Below the pieces are notes generated by a model. The model was not told the DNA's origin, did not search any database, and saw only the letters and a program-made list of their open reading frames with translations. From Komarekiella atlantica HA4396-MV6 (GTDB lineage: Bacteria > Cyanobacteriota > Cyanobacteriia > Cyanobacteriales > Nostocaceae), in the NCBI GenBank assembly GCA_019359395.1, contig JAHHHK010000015.1:124001-188000 (forward strand): 64,000 nucleotides of DNA. The letters are read 5' to 3'. The stretch's first letter is position 1. Each line of letters starts with the position of its first letter. Position numbers and translations under genes: made by a program. Below, one piece after another: positions 9,230-19,444 of the stretch.

Positions 9230-9385
9230 ATGGCCAACAGCAGACTGCAAGCTACAAGAAAAGCAAAAGAAGTTCACAGAGTGAATATTCAAAGAAGCCT
9301 AGAGCATCGCTTACAAGTTGCTAGAGCACAGGGTAACGAAAGCCTGATTCGTCAACTCGAAGCTGAAATGAAGTATTTCAGCTAA
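9230..9385 (+). CDS. pirA: 51-residue protein, candidate PII-interacting arginine regulator PirA
   Basis: An intact 51-codon gene starts at ATG 9230 behind AGAGG and ends at 9385, followed by a clear terminator. The product is basic at the N-terminus and helical (KAKEVHRVNIQRSLEHRLQ, then ARAQGNESLIRQLEAE). Size, charge pattern and NtcA site agree with what I recall of PirA, a cyanobacterial protein of about 51 residues that sequesters PII and lowers N-acetylglutamate kinase activity. I recognise it from memory only, so the name is tentative; that it is a real expressed gene is much safer. Confidence 0.6.
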   Translation: MANSRLQATRKAKEVHRVNIQRSLEHRLQVARAQGNESLIRQLEAEMKYFS

Positions 9386-9421
9386 CTCAAGTTTTCATTG
9401 TTCATAGTTTTGTTTATGTTT

Positions 9422-9443
9422 AACCCGCTAAACCGGGTTTTTT
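9422..9443 (+). terminator. intrinsic terminator of the 51-codon gene
   Basis: A six-pair stem (AACCCG/CGGGTT) with a six-base loop is followed by a run of T, 37 bases after the stop codon of the small gene. The direction fits that gene. Confidence 0.8.
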
Positions 9444-9705
9444 GTTTTTAGGGGTAGGGAACTAGTTTCATGCCCCTTTTTTTAATTAAGTCCCTTCGGG
9501 GCGGGAACAGGGAATAAGGAACAGAGGAAAAACAGCCCCGAAAATCAGTTTTAAACCATACTTCGTCCAAAAATCCTTGCATTTGGAGAAGATAAAAACC
9601 CCGCACGCCACTTGCTCCTCTTGGCTACAAGCCAAGACCGTAGTGGCTCCCCTTGTGGGCGGCTTGGCTTTTTTGTACCCTATACCCTGTACACTTTTAT
9701 GTAAA
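9444..9705. other. intergenic region without a supported gene
   Basis: The stretch between the small-gene terminator and the acyltransferase stop holds GC-rich inverted segments (around 9621-9635, TTGGCTACAAGCCAA, and 9650-9675) that look like degraded dispersed repeats. The open frame across it has no recognisable protein features. Confidence 0.5.
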
Positions 9706-10773
9706 TTATTTAGCTTCACCAATTGAATATCGGAAAAGTTTACTTCTTTTGTGTAAGAAGCTGTAAATCAATATAGGCCCTAACGTGGAAGCGATATATC
9801 CAAAAGTAAATTGTATTAATGGGTCAGTTATGCCAAATTTTACCAAAATGGTTCTCGTAGTTGAGCCAACAAGTATGTGAAGTAAATAGATGGTCATACT
9901 AAGCAGACCGAAGTAAACGAAAACGTCTGCAATCGATTGCAAAGACCGATTTAGCCACTGAAACATAGGAAATGGTTGATTCCAAGTGGCAAGTATATAC
10001 ATAAAGGTAAAACCTATGATGCCATTCATAAACTTTATAACTAAGCCATATTCGCTACCTAGAAAATAGTTAATGCTGAGCATCAAGAAAGTACAAGTTA
10101 ACAAGAGTAAGAAAGTTAAACTAGATGGTGCTTTCTCTAGCTTGAAACGAATATTTGTAATATATGGTGCAATAGCAATTCCAAAAGCATAGAAGATATT
10201 GAAATAGCAAATTTCTACCAATGGTTCTTTTAGGTTAAATGAAAGTGCAAACAGGGCAATTGAAATGGCGTAATAAACTAATTGGGAACCAAGTTTTTTT
10301 ATTGTCAGAAAAGATAAAAGTGTGGCTAATAATAATGCATGGAAGAACCAGAAAATAAAGTTAGGATAAATTACTGATTGAATAAAACCGATGAAAGAGA
10401 ATTTGATAATACCAGATAAAGAGCGAAAAATATAATAAATTGGGGCCCAACAAACTAAAGGAATAAGTATCCTAGTAAACTTAGAATTGATAAATTTGGT
10501 ATAACTATTGTTGCTACTACTAAAAATCCTAAAGGAAATACCAGAAATAATAAAAAATATTGGCATGTGAAAAGTATAAATAAAATTATATATCCACCTC
10601 ATGTATGGTATATCTTGTTCATACAATTGACGAATACCGGAATCTCGATTTCCAATTACATGACCTAGAGCTACAAGAGCGATCGCAATTCCTCGGATAA
10701 AATATAAATCTTTTGACAGTGTTTCTTTGATATTAGAATTAGCTTCTGATTGGATAACTAAAGATTTGTTCAT
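9706..10773 (-). CDS. acyltransferase family 3 membrane protein (glycan O-acetylation)
   Basis: The 355-residue protein has about ten membrane segments and the acyltransferase-3 signature: an N-terminal FIRGIAIALVALGHVIG, where the histidine is the catalytic type, and FHMPIFFIISGISF followed by an arginine-rich loop (FTRILIPL). Such proteins move acetyl groups across the membrane onto sugars of surface polysaccharides. It is the last gene of the exopolysaccharide locus and probably decorates its product. The specific sugar acceptor is unknown. Confidence 0.85.
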   Translation of the reverse strand: MNKSLVIQSEANSNIKETLSKDLYFIRGIAIALVALGHVIGNRDSGIRQLYEQDIPYMRWIYNFIYTFHMPIFFIISGISFRIFSSSNNSYTKFINSKFTRILIPLVCWAPIYYIFRSLSGIIKFSFIGFIQSVIYPNFIFWFFHALLLATLLSFLTIKKLGSQLVYYAISIALFALSFNLKEPLVEICYFNIFYAFGIAIAPYITNIRFKLEKAPSSLTFLLLLTCTFLMLSINYFLGSEYGLVIKFMNGIIGFTFMYILATWNQPFPMFQWLNRSLQSIADVFVYFGLLSMTIYLLHILVGSTTRTILVKFGITDPLIQFTFGYIASTLGPILIYSFLHKRSKLFRYSIGEAK

Positions 10774-10919
10774 GTTTTTATCTGTCGGTGAAAAATACCG
10801 ATTTTTAAGTTTAATATTTCAACAGCAAAAATTTGATGATAATTTATTTATCTAAAAGAACATGCGATCGCTTCTTTCTAAATAGTTAGCGATCGCATCT
10901 TATAGTTATACTTGGCTAA

Positions 10920-12347
10920 TTAGTAAGCGCCAGTCTTTTGCAGTACAACGCTCACAGTTTTCAGCAAAATCTTCAGATCTAGCCAAAGCGACCAATTTTC
11001 AATGTAGGTGATATCTAATTTCACCCCATCTTCAAAGTTTTCAATATTAGAGCGACCAGAAACCTGCCACAATCCAGAGATTCCAGGCAGAACTTCTTGT
11101 CTGATGAAGTGAGTTGTTTGAAACCTTTCTACATCTCTAACAGGGAGAGGGCGGGGCCCAACTAGGCTCATTTCGCCAATTAGAACATTAAACAGTTGCG
11201 GCAATTCGTCTAGACTGTAACGACGTAGAAATTTGCCAACTCGTGTCACACGAGGGTCATCTTTGAGTTTAAACAAGACGCCATCTTTAATTTCATTCTT
11301 TGCTTCTAGAGAAGCTTGTAACTTTTCTGCATTTGCAACCATTGTGCGGAATTTCCAGATTTTGAACTCCTTGCAATGCAGACCAATTCGCTTCTGCTTA
11401 AACAAGATTGGCCCAGGAGAATCTAACTTAATCAGCAGGGAAATCAACAAATAGATAGGTGCTAGCAGCAATAGCAAAATAGTTGCACAACAAAGATCAA
11501 AGCCACGCTTAACCCAAAAATCACTACCTGCAATAATTGGTGCAGGAATTGTCAGACATGGCACTTCCCCAATCATCCACAATACAGTTTTAGGCGGTAA
11601 AACTTCCCTTTCTGTAGGCAAAATGCGAAGGGTAATACCAGCACTCATGAAATGCCAAGAAATATACAGGCGGTTTTTAATCGCATTCCAAGAAACAAAA
11701 GCCTCAACAATGCCTTGATTGCGAAGGAACTCTAAGGTTGACTCTCGTTTATATCTATCTAAAGAGCTAGCCTCAGCTACTCCCATTAGGTTGTAGCAAT
11801 TCTCTTTTTCAATTAATCTGATGCTGCTTTGTTGATCTTCTGCATCTGTGATCAGAAAAACTGGATAACGAATTGCTCCTTTTTTTCGCACCAAGTTGGT
11901 AGCAACATCAAAACTCAAACGAGCCACACAGATGAAGCCTACAGAAAACAACCAAAATAGAATAAAACTTGAGCGTGAGACATAACGACTTGGTTCATAA
12001 AGAAACGCAATCAGCAAGAGGAAAAATTCTGACAGAGAAACTGCTTTGATCAGGCGAGCATAATTACGGCGGTGAATGCCTGCCTCATATAGGCCTTGAG
12101 CTGCCATCATTCCTATTGCTACTGCGAGAGTTAGTAATTGAAAAGATGATCTTTCAGTCCAAGGAGAATCTAATGGTGTTCCATAAAATATTGCTAACTT
12201 CCATGCAAAGGTTAGAGATATAGCATCAAGTAGGATAAGTGTGATTACCCGAAGTACTTTAAGAGCTAGCCCTCTCTGTATCCTCGTGCCTTTGGCTGAT
12301 CTTAAGTCTGGTTTGAAGTCTATTAATGGGAGGTATCTGGATGTCAT
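10920..12347 (-). CDS. polyprenyl-phosphate sugar-1-phosphate transferase (WbaP/WcaJ type)
   Basis: This enzyme starts repeat-unit synthesis by moving a sugar-1-phosphate to undecaprenyl phosphate. The 475-residue protein has four or five N-terminal membrane segments, a CoA-binding-like middle domain and the C-terminal bacterial sugar transferase domain with [40 protein letters not shown] and [10 protein letters not shown]. Which sugar is used (glucose or galactose being the usual ones) cannot be read off. It lies near the promoter-distal end of the locus. Confidence 0.92.
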   Translation of the reverse strand: MTSRYLPLIDFKPDLRSAKGTRIQRGLALKVLRVITLILLDAISLTFAWKLAIFYGTPLDSPWTERSSFQLLTLAVAIGMMAAQGLYEAGIHRRNYARLIKAVSLSEFFLLLIAFLYEPSRYVSRSSFILFWLFSVGFICVARLSFDVATNLVRKKGAIRYPVFLITDAEDQQSSIRLIEKENCYNLMGVAEASSLDRYKRESTLEFLRNQGIVEAFVSWNAIKNRLYISWHFMSAGITLRILPTEREVLPPKTVLWMIGEVPCLTIPAPIIAGSDFWVKRGFDLCCATILLLLLAPIYLLISLLIKLDSPGPILFKQKRIGLHCKEFKIWKFRTMVANAEKLQASLEAKNEIKDGVLFKLKDDPRVTRVGKFLRRYSLDELPQLFNVLIGEMSLVGPRPLPVRDVERFQTTHFIRQEVLPGISGLWQVSGRSNIENFEDGVKLDITYIENWSLWLDLKILLKTVSVVLQKTGAY

Positions 12348-12647
12348 TGTTCCTATACTCTCTGCGTTTCAGATGGAACTGCACTCTGGATTTGATAGAT
12401 GATTCAGTCATGATTGACTGGCAAAGTCTATTGAAGTAGACTGCAATGCTTTACAAAGCTAGTTTCAACGTTTTAGAGCATGGTCAAACGCTTTCGTTAT
12501 AGCATTCCATATCAACTTGGGTTTGAGCTTTGAGTCTAGTAGTAAGGAATGCGCTGGCAGAAAAGTATATGTGGAATAGACATAGCGCTATCGCTACTCC
12601 CAGTTAACACTGCAATCATGAGAACTCGCCTAGTCACTAATAGGTTA
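12348..12647. other. 300-base intergenic stretch inside the polysaccharide locus
   Basis: No gene is supported here. It contains a perfect six-pair hairpin (12405-12420, CAGTCA-TGAT-TGACTG). The gap is one of the largest in the locus and may hold an internal promoter for the downstream transferase and acyltransferase genes. Confidence 0.4.
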
Positions 12648-13400
12648 TTAAGCACTGAGAATTTCCTGTAATAAGAGTCTGACTACAAACCAAGGTTCTA
12701 GTAAGTAACGCCTCCAGAGCCTTCGTGGCTCACTAAACAGGCGATACAACCACTCCAAACCCAACTTACCCATCCAGCGAGGTGGAGTGGGAACAACTCC
12801 GGCTACATAGTCAATACAGGCTCCACTAGTCAGAATGGCATTGGTCTGGATATGCTCTAGGTTGTCTAGAATCCAGTGTTCTTGACGTGGCATACCCATA
12901 CCTACCATTAATATGTGGGGTTGATAATCGTTAATTGCTGCCAGGGTTGCAAGGTTTTCTTGATTACCTTCCATATTGATGTAACCGTGAGCTGTAGCAA
13001 TCTGTAAACCAGCAAACTTCTCCCGCAAAATCCTAGCTCCTTTTTCTGCTACTCCTGGCTTAGAGCCAAGATAGAATACACGCCAACCTTGCTGAGCTGC
13101 TTGCGACATCAAAGGCCATACCCAGTCAGCATAGGTAACTCTTTGCTCTCGCTTGAGTGGAAAACCAAGTAATTTTCCCAGGAATATCAAAGGCATACCA
13201 TCGATGTGAACATAGTCTGCTTTGCCATAAAAAGCTCGCATTTTATGGCTGTGATGATAAAGATAAAGACTATGGAGATTGTGATTAGCAATGATCCATT
13301 TTTTATCTTGCTCGATAGATTCTGTAATCAATGAATTTAGTTCAGGTATGGCAAGTGCGTCTACTTGAACCCCAAGAAATTTGTATGGCGATCGCTTCAT
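12648..13400 (-). CDS. WecG/TagA/CpsF-family glycosyltransferase
   Basis: The 250-residue protein carries the GT26 hallmarks: NHNLHSLYLYHHSHKMRAFY, ADYVHIDGMPLIFLGKLLG, RVFYLGSKPGVAEKGA, MVGMGMPRQEHW and the C-terminal PEWLYRLFSEPRR-like EWLYRLFSEPRRLWRRYL. Characterised members add the second sugar (ManNAc or ManNAcA) to a lipid-linked primer. It probably follows the sugar-1-phosphate transferase in assembling the repeat unit. Length is typical. Confidence 0.9.
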   Translation of the reverse strand: MKRSPYKFLGVQVDALAIPELNSLITESIEQDKKWIIANHNLHSLYLYHHSHKMRAFYGKADYVHIDGMPLIFLGKLLGFPLKREQRVTYADWVWPLMSQAAQQGWRVFYLGSKPGVAEKGARILREKFAGLQIATAHGYINMEGNQENLATLAAINDYQPHILMVGMGMPRQEHWILDNLEHIQTNAILTSGACIDYVAGVVPTPPRWMGKLGLEWLYRLFSEPRRLWRRYLLEPWFVVRLLLQEILSA

Positions 13401-13538
13401 GGTAAATTGTTCTAAATTAGCAAAGGCAAAAAAATTGCCCTTAAAAAAGTTATGGGTAAACTTTGCTCTAAGGACTACTTAAATGGATAGATTCTTTTTA
13501 ATTGATAACTTTTAATAAACAACAGGTTTTCTCAACTA

Positions 13539-14687
13539 TTACTTGACTGACTGTAGAAGCACCTCAGCAACCATTTGTGCTTTTGCACTCCAAGAATATC
13601 TATCTTGAATTAGGTTATGTGCAGTTTCTACAAGCGGCTCGTATTTGTTTAAATTCAAAGTTGCCTCTAGAACTGTATTAGCTAGCTCTTGGGCAGAGTC
13701 TCCTGAAATCAACAGATGTTTTTGGTGATGAAATTCCTCTAAACCTCTCAAGCCTTCAGGTGTAGATACAACTAACTTTTTACTAGCAAAATAATCTAGT
13801 GCCTTATTACGCGCTCCTCCAGCAACCGCTTGCTTAGGAAATGGTAGAAGACCTATATCTGCATATTTGAGATGCATAATAAAATCATTTCGCTTTGGCA
13901 GAAAGCCTACAAACGTTATGTTTGATGGTAGTACTTCTTCTACTTCCTTGGCATCACGCCCAATAACAATAAAATGTACTTTTTCTTGATGAGTTTCTAG
14001 ATATTTAGCTGCCTCAATAGTCATAGATACAGACATGTCGTTGCTGGGAAACTGAAATGTTTTTGGAGCTACAACAACAACTATTTTTGCTGGTCGCAGT
14101 GCATGATATGGATCTTTCTCAGGAGCATTTTTAGCATTTACTATATCTTCAGTAACACCATTTCCTATGCAATAAATTTTATGCGATTTCTTCCCATACC
14201 ACTGTTTAATTAATTGTGGAGTTGACTCACCAGCAGCAATAATTGGATTACCAGAAAATATAAGCACACCCTGAGCAATGTATGTCTTAATAAATTGCAG
14301 AAATTCTTTAAATGGATTAGCAACAGAAGATAAACGGCTCCAGTACTCAAAAGCAGAAAAAGTATGAAAGTCTAATACAAGAGAGCAGTTTTTCTGCTTA
14401 TTAAAGGTGAGTGAAATTAGAGCAGCTAATCCTGGCAGTGTTTCTTGAGCATATACTATATCTGGATGAAAATTTTCTATACACTTTTGTACTGCTCTAA
14501 TATATAAACCCAAATTTCTTGAACCAACAGATACAGAAGGCGCATAATCAACTGCGGAACAATTTAAGCCCAAGTGATAAACCTCAAAATACTTGAGGAG
14601 ATATTGTCCAAGATAGAAAGGTCTAGTAAACGCACCAAATGGTTGAGTTGAATCAAGAGTAGAGACTATTAATAAGCGTTTACCCAT
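13539..14687 (-). CDS. glycosyltransferase family 4-like protein
   Basis: The 382-residue product has a GT-B layout. The N-terminal domain begins KRLLIVSTLDSTQPFGAF and has the DIVYAQETLPGLAALIS strand; the C-terminal domain has VIGRDAKEVEEV, FVGFLPKRNDF and ADIGLLPFPKQAVAGGARNKALDYFASKK, which is the nucleotide-sugar binding region. It is one of several transferases that would determine the glycan structure. Donor and linkage cannot be predicted. Confidence 0.75.
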   Translation of the reverse strand: MGKRLLIVSTLDSTQPFGAFTRPFYLGQYLLKYFEVYHLGLNCSAVDYAPSVSVGSRNLGLYIRAVQKCIENFHPDIVYAQETLPGLAALISLTFNKQKNCSLVLDFHTFSAFEYWSRLSSVANPFKEFLQFIKTYIAQGVLIFSGNPIIAAGESTPQLIKQWYGKKSHKIYCIGNGVTEDIVNAKNAPEKDPYHALRPAKIVVVVAPKTFQFPSNDMSVSMTIEAAKYLETHQEKVHFIVIGRDAKEVEEVLPSNITFVGFLPKRNDFIMHLKYADIGLLPFPKQAVAGGARNKALDYFASKKLVVSTPEGLRGLEEFHHQKHLLISGDSAQELANTVLEATLNLNKYEPLVETAHNLIQDRYSWSAKAQMVAEVLLQSVK

Positions 14688-14757
14688 ATTGAGTAGATAT
14701 CCTTATTTATTAAAAATATGTGTTCTTAAACTATAAGTTTTACCACAGTAGAACAAA

Positions 14758-15924
14758 CTAATTTAAGATTTTAGGCTTATTCAATACTTCATTTAAAAAT
14801 CGAGTAATATTCCTACTTTGAGATTCAAAAGAATAAGATGTATGAACATTCTCCATATTCAAGCGAAGTGAAGCAAGCATTTGCTTATTGCGAAGAGATT
14901 GGGCTAAGTCGTCAACATCAGAAAAAGTAAATCCGAAAGGCTTATCTTTCCAATGTTCTTCAACAAATTTACTGGTTTTAGTCACAGCTAATGGGGTAGT
15001 AGAAGTTAGAGAAGAAGCAAAGCGAGTAGATAAACCTGAAGTAACCCAATTACGCATTGTACTGTTGTACTCGTTGTACATAACCAGATGGGCATCAAAT
15101 TGTGAAATATATTCAGCAAATTGGCCTTCAAATATTTCATCATTAGAGAAGTCAGGGTACAGGTGAAGATTAGGAATATTTTTTGTATTTGCTTGTGATG
15201 GAAGAAAAATATGAATACCTGTCTTTGCTAATTGCTGGAAAAACGAACCTAAAGCATCCCGACAACTATGAGCTTTAAAACCGAAATAAGAATTTTTGTG
15301 CCATAGTTCGCTTGCTCGTCCAGTAAAGATAACATGAGGATTATCATCAAATCGATGGAGTATTGGTATATTATCAGACTTAATATTAATGCAAGAATAG
15401 GCTTTTTTAAAGAATGGCTCAACCATTATTAAATAAGGCTTATTCTCTGTATTAGTAATAGCTTTGATAAACATATTTCTTTGTGTATGCGAATAAAATA
15501 TATAACTGTCAATCAGTGAACTAACATTACGATAGCGCCAATTCATGCGAATCTCAGTTAATTTATTAACGGCATTAGGATAAGTATTCACACAATGAAC
15601 AATTTTTGTCCTAGGGTATATTTTTTTCACCATTTGCAGAGGTTTTAAAATCAATGCACCCTCCCAAGAAAATAAAATATCGGGTGCTCCTCCAAGGAAA
15701 TTCTCTACCTTTTGTTGCTTCTCTATAGAAAAATCATCCCAAAAATTAAATATAGGGATTTCATTTTCTTTCAATCCCCAATTTTTAATTTCACTCTGGG
15801 TTGCCGCAGACTGTTTCCAGTCTAAAACTGCAACGTTTAAGCCTAAATTTTTAAGCCCTTGTATCCAATTTGTACAAGTTGGATTTGCTAGAAAGGCTAT
15901 AACAAGAATTTTGATTTCAGACAT
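14758..15924 (-). CDS. putative GT-B glycosyltransferase, divergent
   Basis: The frame opens at 15945, but the ATG at 15924 (MSEIKILVIAFL) is the likelier start, giving 388 residues. A Rossmann-like N-terminus (ILVIAFLANPTCTNWIQGLK) and PDILFSWEGALILKP precede a C-terminal part with a HVIFTGRASELWHK segment and FASSLTSTTPLAVTK. The overall fold looks like a GT-B transferase but classical EX7E-type motifs are weak, so the assignment rests partly on its place in the locus. It is notably AT-rich. Confidence 0.55.
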   Translation of the reverse strand: MSEIKILVIAFLANPTCTNWIQGLKNLGLNVAVLDWKQSAATQSEIKNWGLKENEIPIFNFWDDFSIEKQQKVENFLGGAPDILFSWEGALILKPLQMVKKIYPRTKIVHCVNTYPNAVNKLTEIRMNWRYRNVSSLIDSYIFYSHTQRNMFIKAITNTENKPYLIMVEPFFKKAYSCINIKSDNIPILHRFDDNPHVIFTGRASELWHKNSYFGFKAHSCRDALGSFFQQLAKTGIHIFLPSQANTKNIPNLHLYPDFSNDEIFEGQFAEYISQFDAHLVMYNEYNSTMRNWVTSGLSTRFASSLTSTTPLAVTKTSKFVEEHWKDKPFGFTFSDVDDLAQSLRNKQMLASLRLNMENVHTSYSFESQSRNITRFLNEVLNKPKILN

Positions 15925-16076
15925 TTGTTCTATGTATTTAATCAAATTAATCAGAATTTATGCAAACTTAGGTTATTTACGTATGTAAAAGATTAGAGAG
16001 AAACCCTAAATTATGGATATTATCCTTGAATTTACAGCGAATTAAGTAATTACAGTTGTGAAACCTATGTTTTTAT

Positions 16077-16949
16077 TTAGTTAATTTCCTCACTAAAAGT
16101 AGAAGATGCACTCAAATTTCTATAACCCATTACTGCACGTAAATAAGGCAAGAACCAATAAAGAAACCAAAAATAGCCAGAATGCCGCATGGTAAAAACA
16201 GTCCATGCCTTTACCGGAAAACTTTTGATGCCAAACGCTCTTTTTAAGCGTTCATTAATCGGGAGATTAGCATCCACCCAACTACCTCTAACAGAGTTTT
16301 TCGAGCAAGTACCTACATATCCTGGCGTTATCCATACTGAACACCCTAGCTTACGTGCTCTAAGTCCATAATCAAGATCCCCTAGATTATGAATAAAAGC
16401 AGGATCTAAATTACCTACTCTTTCTGCAACAGAACGGGGAATAAGGATGCAGTTTCCATACATAGTGTCGCATTCTTGAAGTTTCTGACTAGGCTTCACA
16501 AATTCATACTTATTCGAGTACCAATGCTTAGAACGTACAGCACCACCGTAAGTCGGTTTCCCTGTAACTGCATCTTGGGTTGAACCAACAATTATAGAAT
16601 TTGGCTTATCATGTTCTGTGAGGTAATGGTGAGTAGCAAGCAGTTTACTCAGGGCATTTGGTTCAATTAGAGTGTCGTCATTAAGCCAAAGGTAATAATC
16701 ATAATTCTTTTTCAAAGCCTCAGCAAAGGCTAATCTCATACCTCCAACCCAAAATAAATTTCCATCACCTTTCAGAACTTGAACTTGTGGATAAGAAGCC
16801 TTGATTGCATCTGAAGTACCGTCAGAACTTCCATCATCGGTTAAATAAATATCAAAAGGTTTTGTTTGCTGATATAGCGCAGACAGACAGGCAAGAGTTG
16901 TATCACGCCTGTTGTAACAAGTCATAATGACTGCCAATTCATGCTTCAT
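16077..16949 (-). CDS. family 2 glycosyltransferase (rhamnosyltransferase-like)
   Basis: The 290-residue protein is a GT-A enzyme. It starts LAVIMTCYNRRDTTLACLSAL, has the DDGSSDGTSDAI nucleotide-binding segment, the metal-binding YYLWLNDDTLIEP (DDT in place of DXD) and a HNLGDLDYGLRARKLG segment carrying the probable catalytic acid. The pattern resembles rhamnosyl- and related transferases. A short hydrophobic region near the C-terminus (SGYFWFLYWFLPYL) suggests membrane association. Confidence 0.85.
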   Translation of the reverse strand: MKHELAVIMTCYNRRDTTLACLSALYQQTKPFDIYLTDDGSSDGTSDAIKASYPQVQVLKGDGNLFWVGGMRLAFAEALKKNYDYYLWLNDDTLIEPNALSKLLATHHYLTEHDKPNSIIVGSTQDAVTGKPTYGGAVRSKHWYSNKYEFVKPSQKLQECDTMYGNCILIPRSVAERVGNLDPAFIHNLGDLDYGLRARKLGCSVWITPGYVGTCSKNSVRGSWVDANLPINERLKRAFGIKSFPVKAWTVFTMRHSGYFWFLYWFLPYLRAVMGYRNLSASSTFSEEIN

Positions 16950-17043
16950 AAGTTCATTAGTCGTAGAGTTAAATCTGGTCTAAATAGACTTGGAATGCAA
17001 AACAAAGCAAATGTTTAAAGTAGAAATTTTATTATTAAATACT

Positions 17044-18060
17044 TTAAAGGTTGGCAATGCGTTTTATCAAACCACTTAAGTTAACATCTATATTAAAGCT
17101 ACGTAATTTTTTCTCAATTCTTATAAGTTCCAATATATGTCGATGCAAGACTGATTTATATGGCATTTTGTGTTTAAAAATTCCTTCTATTAGCCATTGA
17201 TATTTCTCTGAAATACTATCAAAATTACTTAAGTTTGCTAGTTGTTTATTCCAATCTTTATAAGCAAACATATTGAAATAATGAATAGATACAATTTCGT
17301 CAAAACTATTTAGTTTATATTCTTTAGCTAGACGATTGTGTAAAGGTAAAGGATAGCTATAAGATGGAGAAAATGTATATAAACTTTCTGCCATTGAGCA
17401 GGCAGTAGCAGATAGTACAGCCATCTCTGTAAAGTAATTTCCTTGAGGTGGCTCAAGCTTTTGTCGCATAACTTTTTCAAAATTATTTTTCCAAGCCGTA
17501 AAAAATCCAGCTTCTTTTCTTGCGGCTACTATTCCACTATTCCAATAGCCTCTAATCTTCTTGTTAGCAATTGGGGTTCTGACAAATATTTCTTGATTGA
17601 TATCAAGTAATTTATAAAGTTTTTGCCAGTAATCGTCTTGAATATCGTTTTTACCTTCAGAGCCAATACCTTTTCCATATTCAGGACGTAGCCCTATATT
17701 GTAATTTGGTGGTAATAAAAACTCTTTTGGCTCAGCAAAAACGCACTTGTCGCTATCTAAAAAAACTAAAAACTTTGCATCTATATTTTCTTCCGCGTAA
17801 GCAGAAGTTAAAATTTTATTTGCTAAGTAATAGTCATGATACTCTAGGTTAAGTATGATTTGTTGGTGAGAAACTTCTAAAGAATCAAATAGCTTTGTAG
17901 TTTGGCTAGAAATAGACTCGCCTTTCCGAGGATGAAAACTAGATATACGAGTGTCTTTCAAGTGACCACCGAATTTACGAATACTTTCTACCAATAGTAA
18001 AGATTGCTGCTCTAGACGACCAGGTTCAGTACAAATTAAAAAAACTATATCATTTGACAT
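17044..18060 (-). CDS. putative GT-A fold transferase of unknown specificity
   Basis: The preferred start is ATG 18060 (MSNDIVFLICTEPGRLEQQS), not the upstream codon at 18081. The protein has KFLVFLDSDKCVFAEP, a DSD motif in the position of a metal-binding DXD, and RGYWNSGIVAARKEAGFF, typical of nucleotide-diphospho-sugar transferases of the GT8-like type. I cannot assign a family with certainty. Its place between the polymerase gene and a GT2 gene supports a role in the same glycan. Confidence 0.55.
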   Translation of the reverse strand: MSNDIVFLICTEPGRLEQQSLLLVESIRKFGGHLKDTRISSFHPRKGESISSQTTKLFDSLEVSHQQIILNLEYHDYYLANKILTSAYAEENIDAKFLVFLDSDKCVFAEPKEFLLPPNYNIGLRPEYGKGIGSEGKNDIQDDYWQKLYKLLDINQEIFVRTPIANKKIRGYWNSGIVAARKEAGFFTAWKNNFEKVMRQKLEPPQGNYFTEMAVLSATACSMAESLYTFSPSYSYPLPLHNRLAKEYKLNSFDEIVSIHYFNMFAYKDWNKQLANLSNFDSISEKYQWLIEGIFKHKMPYKSVLHRHILELIRIEKKLRSFNIDVNLSGLIKRIANL

Positions 18061-18106
18061 ATCTATTATGTGAAATCTCAAATAACTAATTTAAAAAAAT
18101 TTGTTT

Positions 18107-19330
18107 TTAATTATTTACATGAGTTAAAGTTTTATTTTTTATCTGTTCAAGCTCTAAAACAAGGGATAGCGATATTGATATATAGTAAACCCATAAAAAA
18201 TTGGGAGTTAACAGTGTATTAAGTTCAAAAATATTGAAACATAACATTAAAAATATCATATTAAACATCCAAAAACACTCTAATTTTTTACTTATGAACA
18301 ATAAATGTATAGCCTTGTAAATAACTTTTAAAAAATTAAATAATAATAATATTAATCCCACTATACCCAATTGAAGAAACATATCAATAAAACCATTATG
18401 AGAATGATTTGCATTCACTTCTTGACGTATCCATAAACCTTTAGCAACTTCTAAAGAGATAGGCGAACTCCAAAAACCAGCATACCCATATCCAAACCAA
18501 GGTTGACCACAGCCAACTTCAATCGCTCTTTGCCATAGAGGTAAGCGTCCATTGAACTCTAGGTCTTTACCCATCATGTCAACTACTATGGTTTCTAGAT
18601 TACCTAGAATCAACATAGCGACAGTAGCGTTAAGCATAAAAGCTACAGCCAAAATTGTTTCCCGAATTCTGAATTTTTGTTTGGCTATTTTATAAAGAGG
18701 CATAATATATATGCATAGTAAAAGAAATCCTATACCTGTTCTACTAGTACTCTTCCAGAGTAGTAATAACATAATGAATAGTATTACCAGTTTGAGCCAC
18801 CAATACTTTCTACTCACTAATAAAGCTATGAGAAAAACCATAGAGCCTACGGTCATAGCTCTCGCTAAATATTGCTTATGTGCATATATACCTTGCCACA
18901 CAAAAACATTATTTGAGATAGCAGTACCGTAGGACGGCATTGCTACAGCAAATACTAGACTTAGAATTGCTGCTATACCTACTACCCAACTTAGCAAGCG
19001 CATTTGTTCTCTAGGAGAGTAGCGTACAGCTAAATACGTACCGAGCAAAGTTGTACGAAATAAAGATTTAAGTTGAGTTGCGGTTTCTTGTGTATTCTCA
19101 GTCCAAAAGATTGAAGAACAGGCAAAGAGGCATAATATTATTAAAGACCAATCTCTTGTAACGACATATGCTACTCTTCCCAATGGTTGTCTAATAATTA
19201 ATAATGCCACTGTTGGATAACTGGCAATTTTAACAAGTTGATCTAATAGTGGATGTAATCTACAATCGCTAGTTAAAATTAATAAAATAACACTAAATGT
19301 TTCTAACCATTTTATTATAGAATTTTTCAA
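18107..19330 (-). CDS. wzy: O-antigen/exopolysaccharide polymerase (Wzy/WaaL superfamily)
   Basis: The 407-residue protein has about eleven hydrophobic segments and the characteristic periplasmic loop motif NANHSHNGFIDMFLQLGIVG near residue 305. In the Wzx/Wzy route this enzyme links lipid-carried repeat units in the periplasm. As usual for the family, sequence outside the loop is poorly conserved. Its presence with wzx and wzc in the same locus supports polymerase over ligase. Confidence 0.85.
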   Translation of the reverse strand: MKNSIIKWLETFSVILLILTSDCRLHPLLDQLVKIASYPTVALLIIRQPLGRVAYVVTRDWSLIILCLFACSSIFWTENTQETATQLKSLFRTTLLGTYLAVRYSPREQMRLLSWVVGIAAILSLVFAVAMPSYGTAISNNVFVWQGIYAHKQYLARAMTVGSMVFLIALLVSRKYWWLKLVILFIMLLLLWKSTSRTGIGFLLLCIYIMPLYKIAKQKFRIRETILAVAFMLNATVAMLILGNLETIVVDMMGKDLEFNGRLPLWQRAIEVGCGQPWFGYGYAGFWSSPISLEVAKGLWIRQEVNANHSHNGFIDMFLQLGIVGLILLLFNFLKVIYKAIHLLFISKKLECFWMFNMIFLMLCFNIFELNTLLTPNFLWVYYISISLSLVLELEQIKNKTLTHVNN

Positions 19331-19444
19331 ACTTTATTCTCCAATTATTTTCTACTTAACAAAAAATGTGTAAGAAAAAAGTCATTTTATTAAATTGTTT
19401 CTAAATTTATTGATTAATTGTTATTTTTTTGAATTTATTCAAAT

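Noticed and set aside
9486-9722. 78-codon minus-strand frame after the acyltransferase
   Set aside because: It overlaps the acyltransferase stop and consists of repeat-like GC-rich segments; no ribosome site.
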